Shown piece after piece: positions 13,201-23,800 of a DNA stretch of 64,000 bases (position 1 is the stretch's first letter; each line of letters opens with the position of its first letter). Below the pieces are notes generated by a model that worked only from the letters and a program-made list of their open reading frames with translations, ran no database searches and was not told where the DNA came from. Source of the DNA: Camarhynchus parvulus (Eukaryota; Chordata; Aves; Passeriformes; Thraupidae). The translations under genes were made by a program, and so were the position numbers. The stretch lies in NCBI RefSeq assembly GCF_901933205.1, contig NC_044572.1, positions 64,706,465 through 64,770,464 of the forward strand. The letters are read 5' to 3'.

Positions 13201-16200
13201 TGGAAAATCTAGGCTGTAGAATAACATAACCATTTTTTTCCTTTTCAGGATGCCAGACCCTCAATTCATTTTATTATTTATAGACAAACTGTTTCATACA
13301 GTATTGGAGGTTTTAAAAATGTATTATCTCTCATGCGCCTCTCCTCTCCCTCCCCTTGCACTGTTGGATTGGTGGTAACTAAGGCAACCCAGCTGCACAG
13401 CCTGAGAGGCACAGAAAATAGTACCAGTAATGACTTCTTTTTGTTTTAAATCCCAGAGTTTCTAGAGTACAAGACAATGTTGAGCAATAGAGAAACTCCA
13501 AAGAGGATAATTTGAAACAATGAGCTGATTCTTTTACTGCCATAAATTTACCTCAGCCAAGAACTTGGCTGCAGGGTCTGAGTACCAAAGATGAACCGTG
13601 TGATCGTTTCTCCCCTTCCTGAAGGGTGGAAAACATCACACAGGCAACTGATCTAATGTTTCTTCGACCAGTCAAACTAGAATCCTCAAAAATAAAGCAA
13701 AGCAGTGCTAGCTTGGGGTTTGCTCTTGTAGGGACAATCAGATCCTTGGGAAAAATTAGGATCAAAGTTCTCCACATCAGACAGAGCAACCTTTCAAGTG
13801 AGGTCTCTTATCTAGAACACACATTTGAAGATGGAGCACATTCATTTGTCTTCCATCTAACACATCTGAAAAAAACCCCAAAATAACATTCATCAGCTGT
13901 TTCATTTCAATACTCTGAAATGCAGCTGGCGAGGAGCTATAGCTAGCAACAGCTACTTGCTCCACCAGCGATTGAAAAGCCTCCTGATGCTTTTGCCTCT
14001 ACTTGCAAGATTTTGTGGGCCCAAGGCCTATCCCAGAGAAATGCTTACCTCCACCGTGGTGGATCTGTCCTTTGGGAGAGAAACAGGGGAGGAAAGGAGG
14101 CTGATTGTTGGAGTGGGCAGCAGCTCCAAGAAACCCACCTAGGCACTTGCTGTCCACTAGAAGGGAAAGCTTTGGCCAGCAGCTGGCTGAGGAACACTGT
14201 CAGGGGAAAAACAAAAATTAAATATACTATATAGCAAGGGGTAAAGCAGCTCAACAGGAATAAGAGCCATTGCTTTGAGGAAAAAGAGAAAACTTATGGT
14301 GGAATACCTTTCTCATGCTCAGTGCAGAAGTGAATGCACTCTTCCAGATCTTCTATGAGCTCTTAAATATCTCAGGAAGACATTACTGAAACATATTTAC
14401 CTAAGGCTGAAATAAAGTTAAACAACATTCTTCTCTTTAGCCTGTTTTTCCTCTTTCTTTTTTTTGGAGTACTTTTGCATTCAATGCATTTTCCAGAACC
14501 ATATAACACGTTTTCACAACTGATTATTTTCCCTGAGTTTTATTTTTGTATTTATGGGCTTTTGAAACCAAGCTCCCTTAATACCCTGTAGCCTTGGGAA
14601 ATCCAGCCTATGTGACAGCTCACAAATCTGTGCAATACAAAGCAATACTATAATGAGATTGAATTCTTGATGCTGTCATTATTCCGAGCAGCTGTTGAGA
14701 TTGCAGAAACCCGAATGGCAAATGAAGGGATGTAAAGGGCAACTGTGCGGGGCACGAAGCCGTGCTACCATTGTACTGGTACAGGCTTATCAACAGCGGG
14801 TTTTGTATGAATGTTAAAATGCTGATGTTATTACTCCAGACACAGGTTCCACCCTTAGTTATTACAGTATCCAGGAGGGATTTTTAAACGGAGATTCCTT
14901 TCCAGAGGATTTGTTGTATCATGCAAAGAATAAAAGTCCAGAGTCTATCTATTCCTTTCAGTGACCAAATGATGTTTATATCCATAATTTCCCTATATTG
15001 CCAATGATTAATGGAACTCAGATTTTACAGGATTTAAATCCCAGAGTTTGAAAACTAAATATCAGTATTTACTTTTGACTCATTCATTCGTCCTACTTGT
15101 ACCACAAACCTGTGATGGCACATTTATGTCCTTCATATTTGTCACTCCCCAAAGCTGCAGTTTATCTCTCGGGCAGAGATGACTGACTGTGTAAAGGAAA
15201 CTTGCACTATTTGTCACAGGTCCTGTTTTTGGTGATAAGTCTATCTGGCAATCCACTGGAGGCAGACTGGATCGGAACCTCTCACAAACCAGAGCTTATG
15301 AATTCATCAGTGGAGGCCAGACATTAAGAAGTGCTGGTTAACACGCTGGTCCTGGTCTGCCAGGCTATTTCTTTTCTTTGTGGTTTGAGTTTTTTTTCCC
15401 TCACCCATAAATATCAATTTGGTCAGTATACACCAGTACAATACAGCAATTAGTGTTTCAGAGCCTCTGAGGTCCATGGACAAGGAAAGATCATTTAAAG
15501 GAGAGTTTCCTATGAGTGAACAATCATCAGAGGGGAAGAAGAGAGGCTGAGACAGTGTGTTAGAAAAGGTATCCATAAACATTTGATTATTGCCACACTG
15601 GGTGCCCCACAGTAGCAAAATACCTGGTGCTTCAGAAAGCTGTGGGATTTCAGTAGGTCTTGTGCTGTCCTGACCAGCCATGTGAGTATCCTCCAGCTTT
15701 TCACATGCTCTTACAACAAGCTAGGTTTGCTTGGTGGCAGACACTTTCTCCCGCTGGCAAAGCACAATTATTCTCAATGGGTGTGGCCCATGGCAGATTT
15801 AGAATAATTCCTCAGTCGTTGAGTAATCTGTTACTTGCTGGGGACATCCCAGGCTCATTTGACTTCTGCAGCACTTTAGCATTAGCAGCTGGTCCAAGAC
15901 TGCACTTGCAGTTCACTCCCACTCCCAGATGGGTAGAGTTCCCCAGGGATCTTGGGAGGCTGGGGCCAGTTTCACATCCTCCTCATCCCTGATGTGTAAA
16001 AGGACTTCTCTGTTGTGCCTTCCCCCTCAGATCCCAATAATGTCTTCTCCTCTGTCTCCAAACAGGAGATTCAATAGTAATACTGGACCACAAGTGGAAA
16101 GGCAAGTGAATCCTCCTCTTGAAGCCAAACAATGCCTCCATGAATTCTGAAGCCATGAAGTAGAGGAAAATAAACGTAGCTGTGATAAATCCTTTCTCCA

Positions 16201-19200
16201 ATGCATTGCAGCTTCTGGTGAAGCCATTATGACATCAGACATATGGAAAACTGGTGGAAAATATGAAATGTTTACCCCTTTCATGATAACTCTGCAACTG
16301 CTATGAATAAGAAAATTGTGTTCATCTGTTTACACAGATTCTCATCTCTTGCACAACGTACGTGAGGATGTGTCCATGGTTAAAAGTTGTCACTGGTAAA
16401 TGCACTCCCTCATGAGCCTCACACCACTCTGTAAAAGACCTGTGAATGCAAGCCAGCTCTTGTTTGGATTGCCCTTCATCAAGTCTGGAAAAAATTAAGA
16501 GGAGAGATAATTTTAACAGTGCTGTGACTTCCAAGCTAGCTAGATAACAAATTGGGCTAACAAGCAACTGTAATTAGAAATGTCTGCTCAGAAAGTTCAC
16601 CAAGAAACCGAGTTCTTCTAACGAGAAACTTTCTATAATATTAATATGCTTATATTATGCTTAATATCTCCCCTCCATTTTAACAGGAAATCTGAAGGCA
16701 ACAATTTCTTCCTTTTTCTTGGTTTCAGTTAATCTTGCAGCAAAAGTAACCTAATTATACTGACTGTATGATTGCTTTGACAGAAAGCATGTTAATTTAA
16801 AGCACTGTTTAACATAAAGCTGCCTGCCATATAATTACACTCCATTCACATGTTTACTAATTTTCCTCAATATAGTTGATTTCTGTTATTAGCCTCAACA
16901 TTTTGTTAACATCCAAAACACTGGAGATCTGCTTTGCAAACTCCAATAAACATGCAAAACCGAGAGTAGCACAAGTGTTCCTTAATGGTCAATGTGAAAA
17001 AGAAAAATCTCTCTTATTATTCCTGCATTCAAAGAGGATTTGAAACTAGTTGCAGTACTTAAATGTCTAAATCCATCCTCATTGCCAAAACCCCTTGCTT
17101 AGAGCTACTGTGCACGCCGTTCACTGGGGTGTTATTTTCACCTTTCAAATGCCGCTGGAGTTCAGTAAAAACAAAACACATTGTAAGCTGCCTGTGAGCA
17201 ATAAAAAGATAATGTGTATACATAAGATTGTCCTTCTCATGTGTTAAGCACCTGATAAAAATTCTAATCTGGGAAGTTAACATGCTAGGCCTAGACTGTA
17301 AACTAAGTGAACTCAATGAGATGCGTGCATGCATTCAGTAATTCCCAGCCTATCTAGATAACTCCCTCCAGCTAACTTTGCAAGGGGAATGTAAGCAATT
17401 ACACATGCCCACACATAAACATACTCCTGCCTCATTTTTGTTGAAGCTGAAAGATGCTGGTCAGAGGAAATATATTGGAGAGACAGACAGAAGAAAAAAC
17501 ACGGAGGGAATCAGGGAAGAAGAGAAAGTTATGGGAACTGCCTGTACAGGTTTGTTGGGTGTTTTTGTCTCTACCTCTCTTCTTTTTAAATTCATTTATT
17601 TTGTACTGATACTACAGTACAGTTTAATTGTCAGAAACTCAAAACAAAGCCTGAGCCCCAGCACAGAGGGATAGGTCTTTCCACTTCCAACAAGAGAAGT
17701 CAAATGACAGACCTCACCCTCAGCTCCTGCTCACACCAGTGGTACCTTTGGGATCTGATGTGGTGACTGAGCTCCTGGACTACAGGGCTTTGAGGAGAAT
17801 CACGGGAGAAGTTGTTTACTTCTTTGAAAAGGGCTCAGAAGAGGCACTTCTTTCTGCTACTACTTGTATGGAGAGAAGCTGGATTCCAGTCATGCACTTT
17901 GGGAAAACAATGAGGAATGTCTGTCCCCAAACACAACTGCTGGGATCTTGGATTTGCTTTGTTCCTTTCTCTCATATCCACAAAACTCTGAAAGGAGGAA
18001 AATGTGTCATTGCTCACAAACCAACATTTTCCCCACGATTTTTCAAAAGGCTTTACTGAGACACCCTGTGTAAGGATCTGGCCTTGATGACATTTACACC
18101 AGATTTCTCTTTCCAGTCCATCAGTCTCTCCTATTTCATTTTAAGCATGCAAAGCCAGTCAGAACTGTTTATTTATAGCCATAGATGTTCATGGCTGTAT
18201 AAATTAGCTGTTATTACCGAAGGAGGTGCCTGCCCACTCGCCCAGAGCAGCTGCACAGGAGCCCTTTCATGCTGCTCCATGGAATGCAGCCCCAACGGGC
18301 AGGGAAACGACGCTGTCCCAGGCAGACGAAGGGACCACGGCTCAAACCCCTGAGCGAAAAAACAGCAATTAATTTTTCCACAGTGCAATCTGCAGCATGA
18401 CAACCACAATTTCCTAATACTGTTTGGACCTGCCATTTGCATTTGCCAGAGAGAGAGAAAATGAAGGATTAAATTCACCAGAGGAAAAAAAGCCAGCCAG
18501 ACTAGAACCTACCCCTGGACTTTCGTTTCACAATATTAAGCGATATTTGTTTAGAGGGGGTGAGTGGGAAGGGACAGTGGGGGGATGGAAATGCAAAACT
18601 GGTTGTTATTTAAGACAGAGCACCACCAGAAAATAAGGACCCATCCCATACACACAAACACGGAGCTGTTTCCAGCAGAAACAGCTGGAAAGCAATATCC
18701 ACCACCACAAGGAGCTTTCATCTTAACTCACACCTTTGTAACAGTTTACTTCCACAAAAAGCATAGGCAAGTGCTAATTTATTCCCTCCCCAGTTTCCCA
18801 CACAAATTTCTTGGTTTGGGTCTCTGCCAAAGCTTCAGGGTCACAATGTGACCTCAAAAACATAATTTAAGATTGTTCCAAGCCTTCAGTGGAACTATTG
18901 AGGATTTACTTTGATGGATATGGAGCCAGGATCTGGCATGCAGAAAATATGCATTTACATTCTACCGAAGTGTCTAAAATAGTTGCCCAGGGATGCTGAA
19001 ATTCAATTTGAGACCTTGTATTCACTTGGCAGAGCATATAATTAAATATTTTGTGCCACAAAATTAACCAGAGTCTCAGGGGTATGGGTAAGAGATGGCT
19101 TAGAATCAACCATGAGACCCAAACTAAGACCTACTTCCCAGGCAAGTTATTCAGTAAATATTGGGGAAAAAATCATTGCAGTTCATAATAATTTTTGTTA

Positions 19201-20165
19201 GTATTTAATTTTGCTGATTATCTGTAGTAACCTCTTACCTCAGAGGAAGAGGCTATTGGCAGTGGGGATTCATTTAAATAACCCCAATATCAAGAACTGC
19301 TCTTGAACAAAAGCTCCTGCTTTACAGCTAAAAACTGTTCTTGAATTAACCATTTGGAAAGAAGCATCAGGTAAAACCTAAATACAGTTGCAATAGGCCA
19401 GACCTCAGAACAAGTGGTTAAAAGCCCTAAAGCAGATTTTTTGCCTTTTGAGGTCTCCAGGGACCCTACACTGCAAGGAGTTCAATGTTCCTGAAAAGCA
19501 AACCAAATTCCTTTAGTGTTTGATGTCACTACCCTTCAGTTTAGATTTCAGACATGGTGAGTCTAAAAACAAGGGTTTGAGTTAAACCCCTAGGATATGG
19601 CCCAATAATAGTTCTGAACTATAAAATTTAATGGTAATACTTGGTGTTTCAAATGTCACTTTCTATCAAATGCTCTCAAAACATAAACACAAAGCTGCCT
19701 GCCTTGTTTATGAAGCTTTAAGCAAAGTTTCAAGTTCCTTTCACCTTGAGAGGGTAATTTCCTTCAGTACCTGGAGAGCAGCAAACATATAAGAGAATAA
19801 TGCTTTATTTTACATGTAATATGAGCAGAATTATCTCCTTCAAGGATGCAGGACAATATGCTTTCACTGTTGGTATGGACTAGGTTCCGTAGGCAGAGGA
19901 GAAAGAAACCAATATATACCAACACAAGACTTTTGAGATGCTAGTTCAAGATGAGATGCTTTTTGAGATGTGAGTTCAACTTTTTGGTGTGAAAACCCCC
20001 AGTGGGTGTGCAAAAGCACCAGTGCTCAAGGGGGGAAATGAAGACACGTGTATAAAAGAATCTCCATGGTTAAGCATTTCTTTCCACCAGGCTTTTCTAG
20101 CTGTGGACAGAGAGAAGCACAATTGTGGAAGTGCACTTCAAACAGGGAAGAACCACACTTTCAAC
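10284..20165 (+). other. ADTRP 3' intron and probably its terminal exon; no exon fixed
   Basis: After the GTCAGT donor no exon can be assigned with confidence. The last ADTRP exon must complete a codon beginning with G and then reach a stop, probably after few codons. Acceptors meeting this rule include those before 13249, 13625, 16031 and 18450; further possibilities lie beyond 20165. Human ADTRP ends in a short basic tail, and none of these tails matches it clearly. Open frames are chance-like. A TTA/TTG microsatellite lies near 10965, and an imperfect direct repeat (GAGATGCTAGTTCAA, GAGATGTGAGTTCAA) lies near 19935-19980. Confidence 0.5.
10965..11007. repeat. ATT/GTT trinucleotide microsatellite
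   Basis: A run of ATT units passes into GTT units and back to ATT, with one interruption (TCTGTC). It lies in non-coding DNA downstream of the ADTRP exon and is likely length-variable. Confidence 0.8.
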
Positions 20166-20410
20166 CACAGAGGTATTAAGGCTGGAAAAGACCTCTAAGA
20201 TCATTGAATTCAAACATTAACCCAGCACTGCCAAGTCCACCACTAAACCATGTCCCAAAACGCCACATCCAAGCGTCTTTTCAACACCTCCAGGGACGGC
20301 AGCTCCACGACTCCTGTGGGCAGCCAGCTCCAGCGCCTCCATGTCCCTGCTGTAGCGCGGAGCCCAAAAGCGGACACAGCACCGGAGGCGCAGCCCCACC
20401 GGTGCCGAGC
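20166..20410 (-). mobile_element. CR1 LINE 3' fragment, antisense to the window
   Basis: The + strand shows the reverse complement of an avian CR1 3' end: AGGCTGGAAAAGACCTCTAA, then the ATCATTGAATTCAAACATTA block, the segment around CCACCACTAAACCATGTCCC, and the AGCCCAAAAGCGGACACAGC block near 20360. The element is 5'-truncated, as most CR1 copies are, and the terminal ATTCTATG units are eroded. Its inner (5') end merges with a CpG island, so that boundary is approximate. A large part of the CR1 sequence seems deleted between about 20330 and 20355. It is non-coding and not mobile on its own. Confidence 0.88.
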
Positions 20411-20539
20411 ACCCGCCGCACTCAGCACAGCAGCGGCAGCGCCAGAACCAGCGCGGCAGAGCCCGGCAGCTCCGCTCCACCGGACGCGCCGGCGCTGCGG
20501 CCGCTCCGTGAGGGGCAATTCCCGGAGGGAAGCGCGGCA

Positions 20540-20616
20540 GGGCGGGAGCGCGGCCCTCATCCCGAGGCGCCACAGCGCCCCCTGGCGGCGACGCGGCACC
20601 AGCGCCCTCCCGCCCC
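20540..20616. promoter_or_regulatory. GC boxes (Sp/KLF-like) on both strands
   Basis: GGGCGGG lies on the + strand at 20540-20546, and CCCGCCCC at 20609-20616 (GGGGCGGG on the - strand). These match the Sp1/KLF consensus and flank the CTCF-like motif. No TATA box is evident, consistent with a CpG-island promoter of dispersed type. Such motifs are common by chance in GC-rich DNA. Confidence 0.5.
20573..20589 (-). promoter_or_regulatory. Candidate CTCF binding site
   Basis: The + strand reads CAGCGCCCCCTGGCGGC. Its reverse complement, GCCGCCAGGGGGCGCTG, matches the vertebrate CTCF core (CCACCAGGGGGCGC) with essentially one change (T to C, + strand, in the GGTGG part). The match is long and information-rich, and it sits inside a CpG island between two convergent genes. 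Occupancy and orientation-dependent looping cannot be judged from sequence. Confidence 0.6.
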
Positions 20617-20811
20617 CGCAGCGCTGAGGGGCGCGGACGGGAGCGGAGATCCCGGGGCGACTCCCGGGACACCCCAGCCGGCCCCCAGCGCTGGGAAGGG
20701 CCCTTTCCCACCGCGGAAAGCTGCCACGCCCTCCCCACAGCAGCTCCTTGCATCATCCATGGGTGGGCGATTTCAGCGTTTCAGGGGTGCAGCAGCCTCA
20801 GCGTTCTAAGC

Positions 20812-20859
20812 TGAGTAATTCCCCTAAACTGAGTAATTCCATCAGGACACGCCTGATGG
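20812..20859. repeat. Short direct repeat followed by an 8-bp hairpin
   Basis: CTGAGTAATTCC occurs twice within 30 bases (from about 20812 and 20829). Right after it, CCATCAGG (20839-20846) and CCTGATGG (20852-20859) form a perfect 8-bp inverted repeat with a 5-base loop. It lies on the downstream shoulder of the CpG island. Function unknown. Confidence 0.6.
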
Positions 20860-23800
20860 ATGCTCAGGGATGCAGCAGCGTTCACCTCTGGAGCACGGGG
20901 GCAGTCCTTCGGCACCGGCGTTCTTGCACTCGCACATCTGTGAGCCCAAAGCTGCCCCTGGCCGAAAGCAAATCCCCGCGGTGTCCCACTGCGGCGCCTC
21001 ACAGTCAGCCAACACCGCCTTATTAAGTCAAAATCACAGGAAGAGGGAGAACAAAGAGAATGTCATTTTGATCAACACATGTAACAATTATGCGCAAGAG
21101 GAAAAAACCTGAAAGTTAATAGAGCGCATTGTTTTTGTCCATCGCTTCAGTTTTGTGGATGCTTTGCACTTTTTTCATTTTTTTCCTCTCTTTACCATCT
21201 CCCTCCCCTATTTTTTTTTTCTTTTTTAAAAAACAGATGTTGCCAAATGTTTTTGAATCACACATACTCCAAAATGCCTCACAATCATTTGTGGAACCAC
21301 CCCCAGGCTCTAAACCCTTATATCACTAATGCAGTCTCCTTGTTGCTAGCTTGCCAAACAATAGCCATTGTTCCTCAAGGGTCTAGCCAAAAACAATATG
21401 ATGTGCAACTGCCTTCCCACTGTTGTCTTTGCAAAACTACTTAAAAGTTCCAGAGATGCCTTTATGGATGGTGTACAGTACAAATAAACCCAAAAGGAGC
21501 AGAACAATTGGAAAAGCTCGTAGGAACATTGGAAGTGGGTGGAGTAGAAATAAAAAAATTGTGGGGGGTGAAAGAGAGGAAAGCATTATGAGAAAGAGTT
21601 TATATTAAATGATAGTGAGGTGTTTAGTTATGCAGCTGTTTTTGTGTTGTTGCAGAAGTGAAACCACAAATATTTGAGTATTCATATCGCTACAACTTGC
21701 ATATAATTTGTGAGTTTGGTAGTTGTGCAATTGCACCTCAAATGATTCTTTTATTCAGCTCTGATTTTGGAAAGAATCACTTTGAATGAAGATTTGGGAG
21801 GGAATATAAAATGGCTACCATTCCTGCTTGGAGAAATACATTATCTGAAGAAGAACTATCTGGAAATCATAGGGGTCACAGACCCACAGCAATATATATA
21901 TATTGCCTGTAGCTTATGGGCAGTCTGGTCTGTATTGAATTCAAAACTTAAGCATTGAGGCGGGGGGAAAAATGAAAAAGAGTTATTTTGAGCAGCCATC
22001 ATAAAAATTTAATTTATTTCTTATGTGTAGTTCATTACATACCAGTGAAGGATCAGCTTGACCTTTCTGCTATTAGTAGTCCAGGCCATGAAAGAAGCTC
22101 CTTCATGAACCAATGGAACTTCATACTCTTGTTCTCTGTGTTGTACATCTCCGGATATAAAGATCATGCATCTTCCATCAGCAATACATTTATTGATAAA
22201 GAAAGCCCTGCAAGGCAGGTCAAATCCACAGGCACACTGTGTGTGGTGTGAGAATCGACTCTCAAGTGTTCCTTTGCATTTCTACTTCTAATCATCGATC
22301 TATTTAGTCATCCTAAGTCTCAGTCCTAGACTCTGATACAAATTCAGAGCTGAACTTTAACCACAGTCCTGAATCAGAGGTATAGGAAAAAACTGAGCAA
22401 GTGAAAAAAAGTCACCACAACTATTTGAGAGGAAAGCTAATTAAAAAAACCCCACAACATTCTGAAAAATACCAAAGCTGATATTTCTACATAATGTAGC
22501 TCAATTATGAGGTATTACTAATCACATCGTATTTATTGTTAACAAATTGTTGCAAGTGCCTGCTACAATGGGCCTCTGTTTAGCCATTACTGGCTTCTTG
22601 ACAAATGATCTTCGGTGTTAGAAGGTCACAGAAGAGTAGTAGAGAAGCACTGGGAGGGGGAAAAAAGGGAAGGAAAAAAAAAACCCAAACCCCAACTATA
22701 CAGCAAGACGAGACTGTGGGAGAATCTCAGATATGCCCTTTAAGTATAGCCATCCCTTATAAGGAAGAAAATCATTACCAACATCAAGCACAGCCTGTGG
22801 GCAAAGCCTGTGCCACTCAGATGTCCCCCCAGCGTGCGTCCCTGGTGACGTGTCTGTGTACTCATCATGCAAGTATGTTCCACTCAATGTACAGCTGCAG
22901 CGTCTTCCTCCCCACGGGACACAGCATCTATATGTCCAGAGAAACAACACGTGGGCCCAGGTCTGACCCCCTGACCTCCACATGCTGCAGGCTACTTCCA
23001 GAGCTGAGGGAAAGGAAATTACCCAGAGGAAACAATGCAGGACATCATTCCGTGAGTGCACTCTTGTGGTCAGCTGGGAAAACAAAAAACCAAACCAAGA
23101 AACGAAACAGTCATGACAGAAATTAGATTGAGCTGGTCATTACACTGACAGAAAAAATGCCTTTCCTTTTAGTGGTCGTGGTGCCTTTTAGGAGTTTGTG
23201 TTTTGTTTTGCAGAATTGCTGGGGTTTGGAGTTTCCCGATTATCAGAGCCCTCCCAAAGCACTCCTACACTCTCTGTCTGTGCATGTGAGTGCCGTCTCC
23301 TATTCCCCAATGACAAAGGCATTTTTAACAAATTGATAAGACAGAATTTTCCCATACAGTCACTATCAGGCAAGCAGAGCACTGCATGGCGTGTTAGAAA
23401 TGAAAAAATGTGCTCTAACTTGGACTAGCCCTCCAGTTCCTCCCCCTTCCTCATCCCAGGGTCAGAGCCAGATAGAGAAACATCTCCCAGTCTACAGCAC
23501 TCACATTCCAGAAGCAAATGCCAGATGCAGTCCTGTGCCCTGGGTTTGGTCCATTTGCCCACCTACGTTAACTGTTGGGGAATTTCAAGGAAGCAGGAAA
23601 AACAGCAGCTGAAGGAATGACAAACCAGCCACTGTATCCAACATTGGCAGCAAGCACACAAAATCTGTGTGCTGTGTCTTCATTCCTTGTGTGTTGCCCC
23701 ATAGGCTTTGAGGATAAATCAGTAAAGCCTGATTTCCCTCATACAGATGGAAAATATCTGAGACCTGAGCTTGTAATGAAAACCATGCTTAGACAGGGGT

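Larger units (their letters stand above)
20330..20765. promoter_or_regulatory. CpG island, promoter-like
   Basis: This is the only strongly GC-rich, CpG-dense block in the window; flanking DNA is AT-rich with few CpGs. It contains stretches such as GGACGCGCCGGCGCTGCGG and GATCCCGGGGCGACTCCCGG. It holds GC boxes on both strands and a CTCF-like motif. Long open frames overlap on both strands (up to about 200 codons on +, 179 on -), explained by the scarcity of A/T-rich stop codons rather than by protein coding. It coincides with no known exon of ADTRP or TMEM170B, so it may be a promoter of an unannotated (perhaps non-coding) transcript, an enhancer or an insulator. A weaker GC-rich shoulder continues to about 21005. 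Confidence 0.75.

Noticed and set aside
20204..20809. Open frame of 201 codons on + with overlapping 179-codon frame on -
   Set aside because: It lies in the CpG island and overlaps a CR1 fragment. GC-rich DNA lacks stop codons in all frames, and the translations are low-complexity Pro/Ala/Arg sequences without a domain.
22605..23126. 173-codon open frame on +
   Set aside because: There is no recognisable domain, it has simple Lys/Gln runs, an overlapping 129-codon frame lies on the other strand, and no splice or promoter context is evident.
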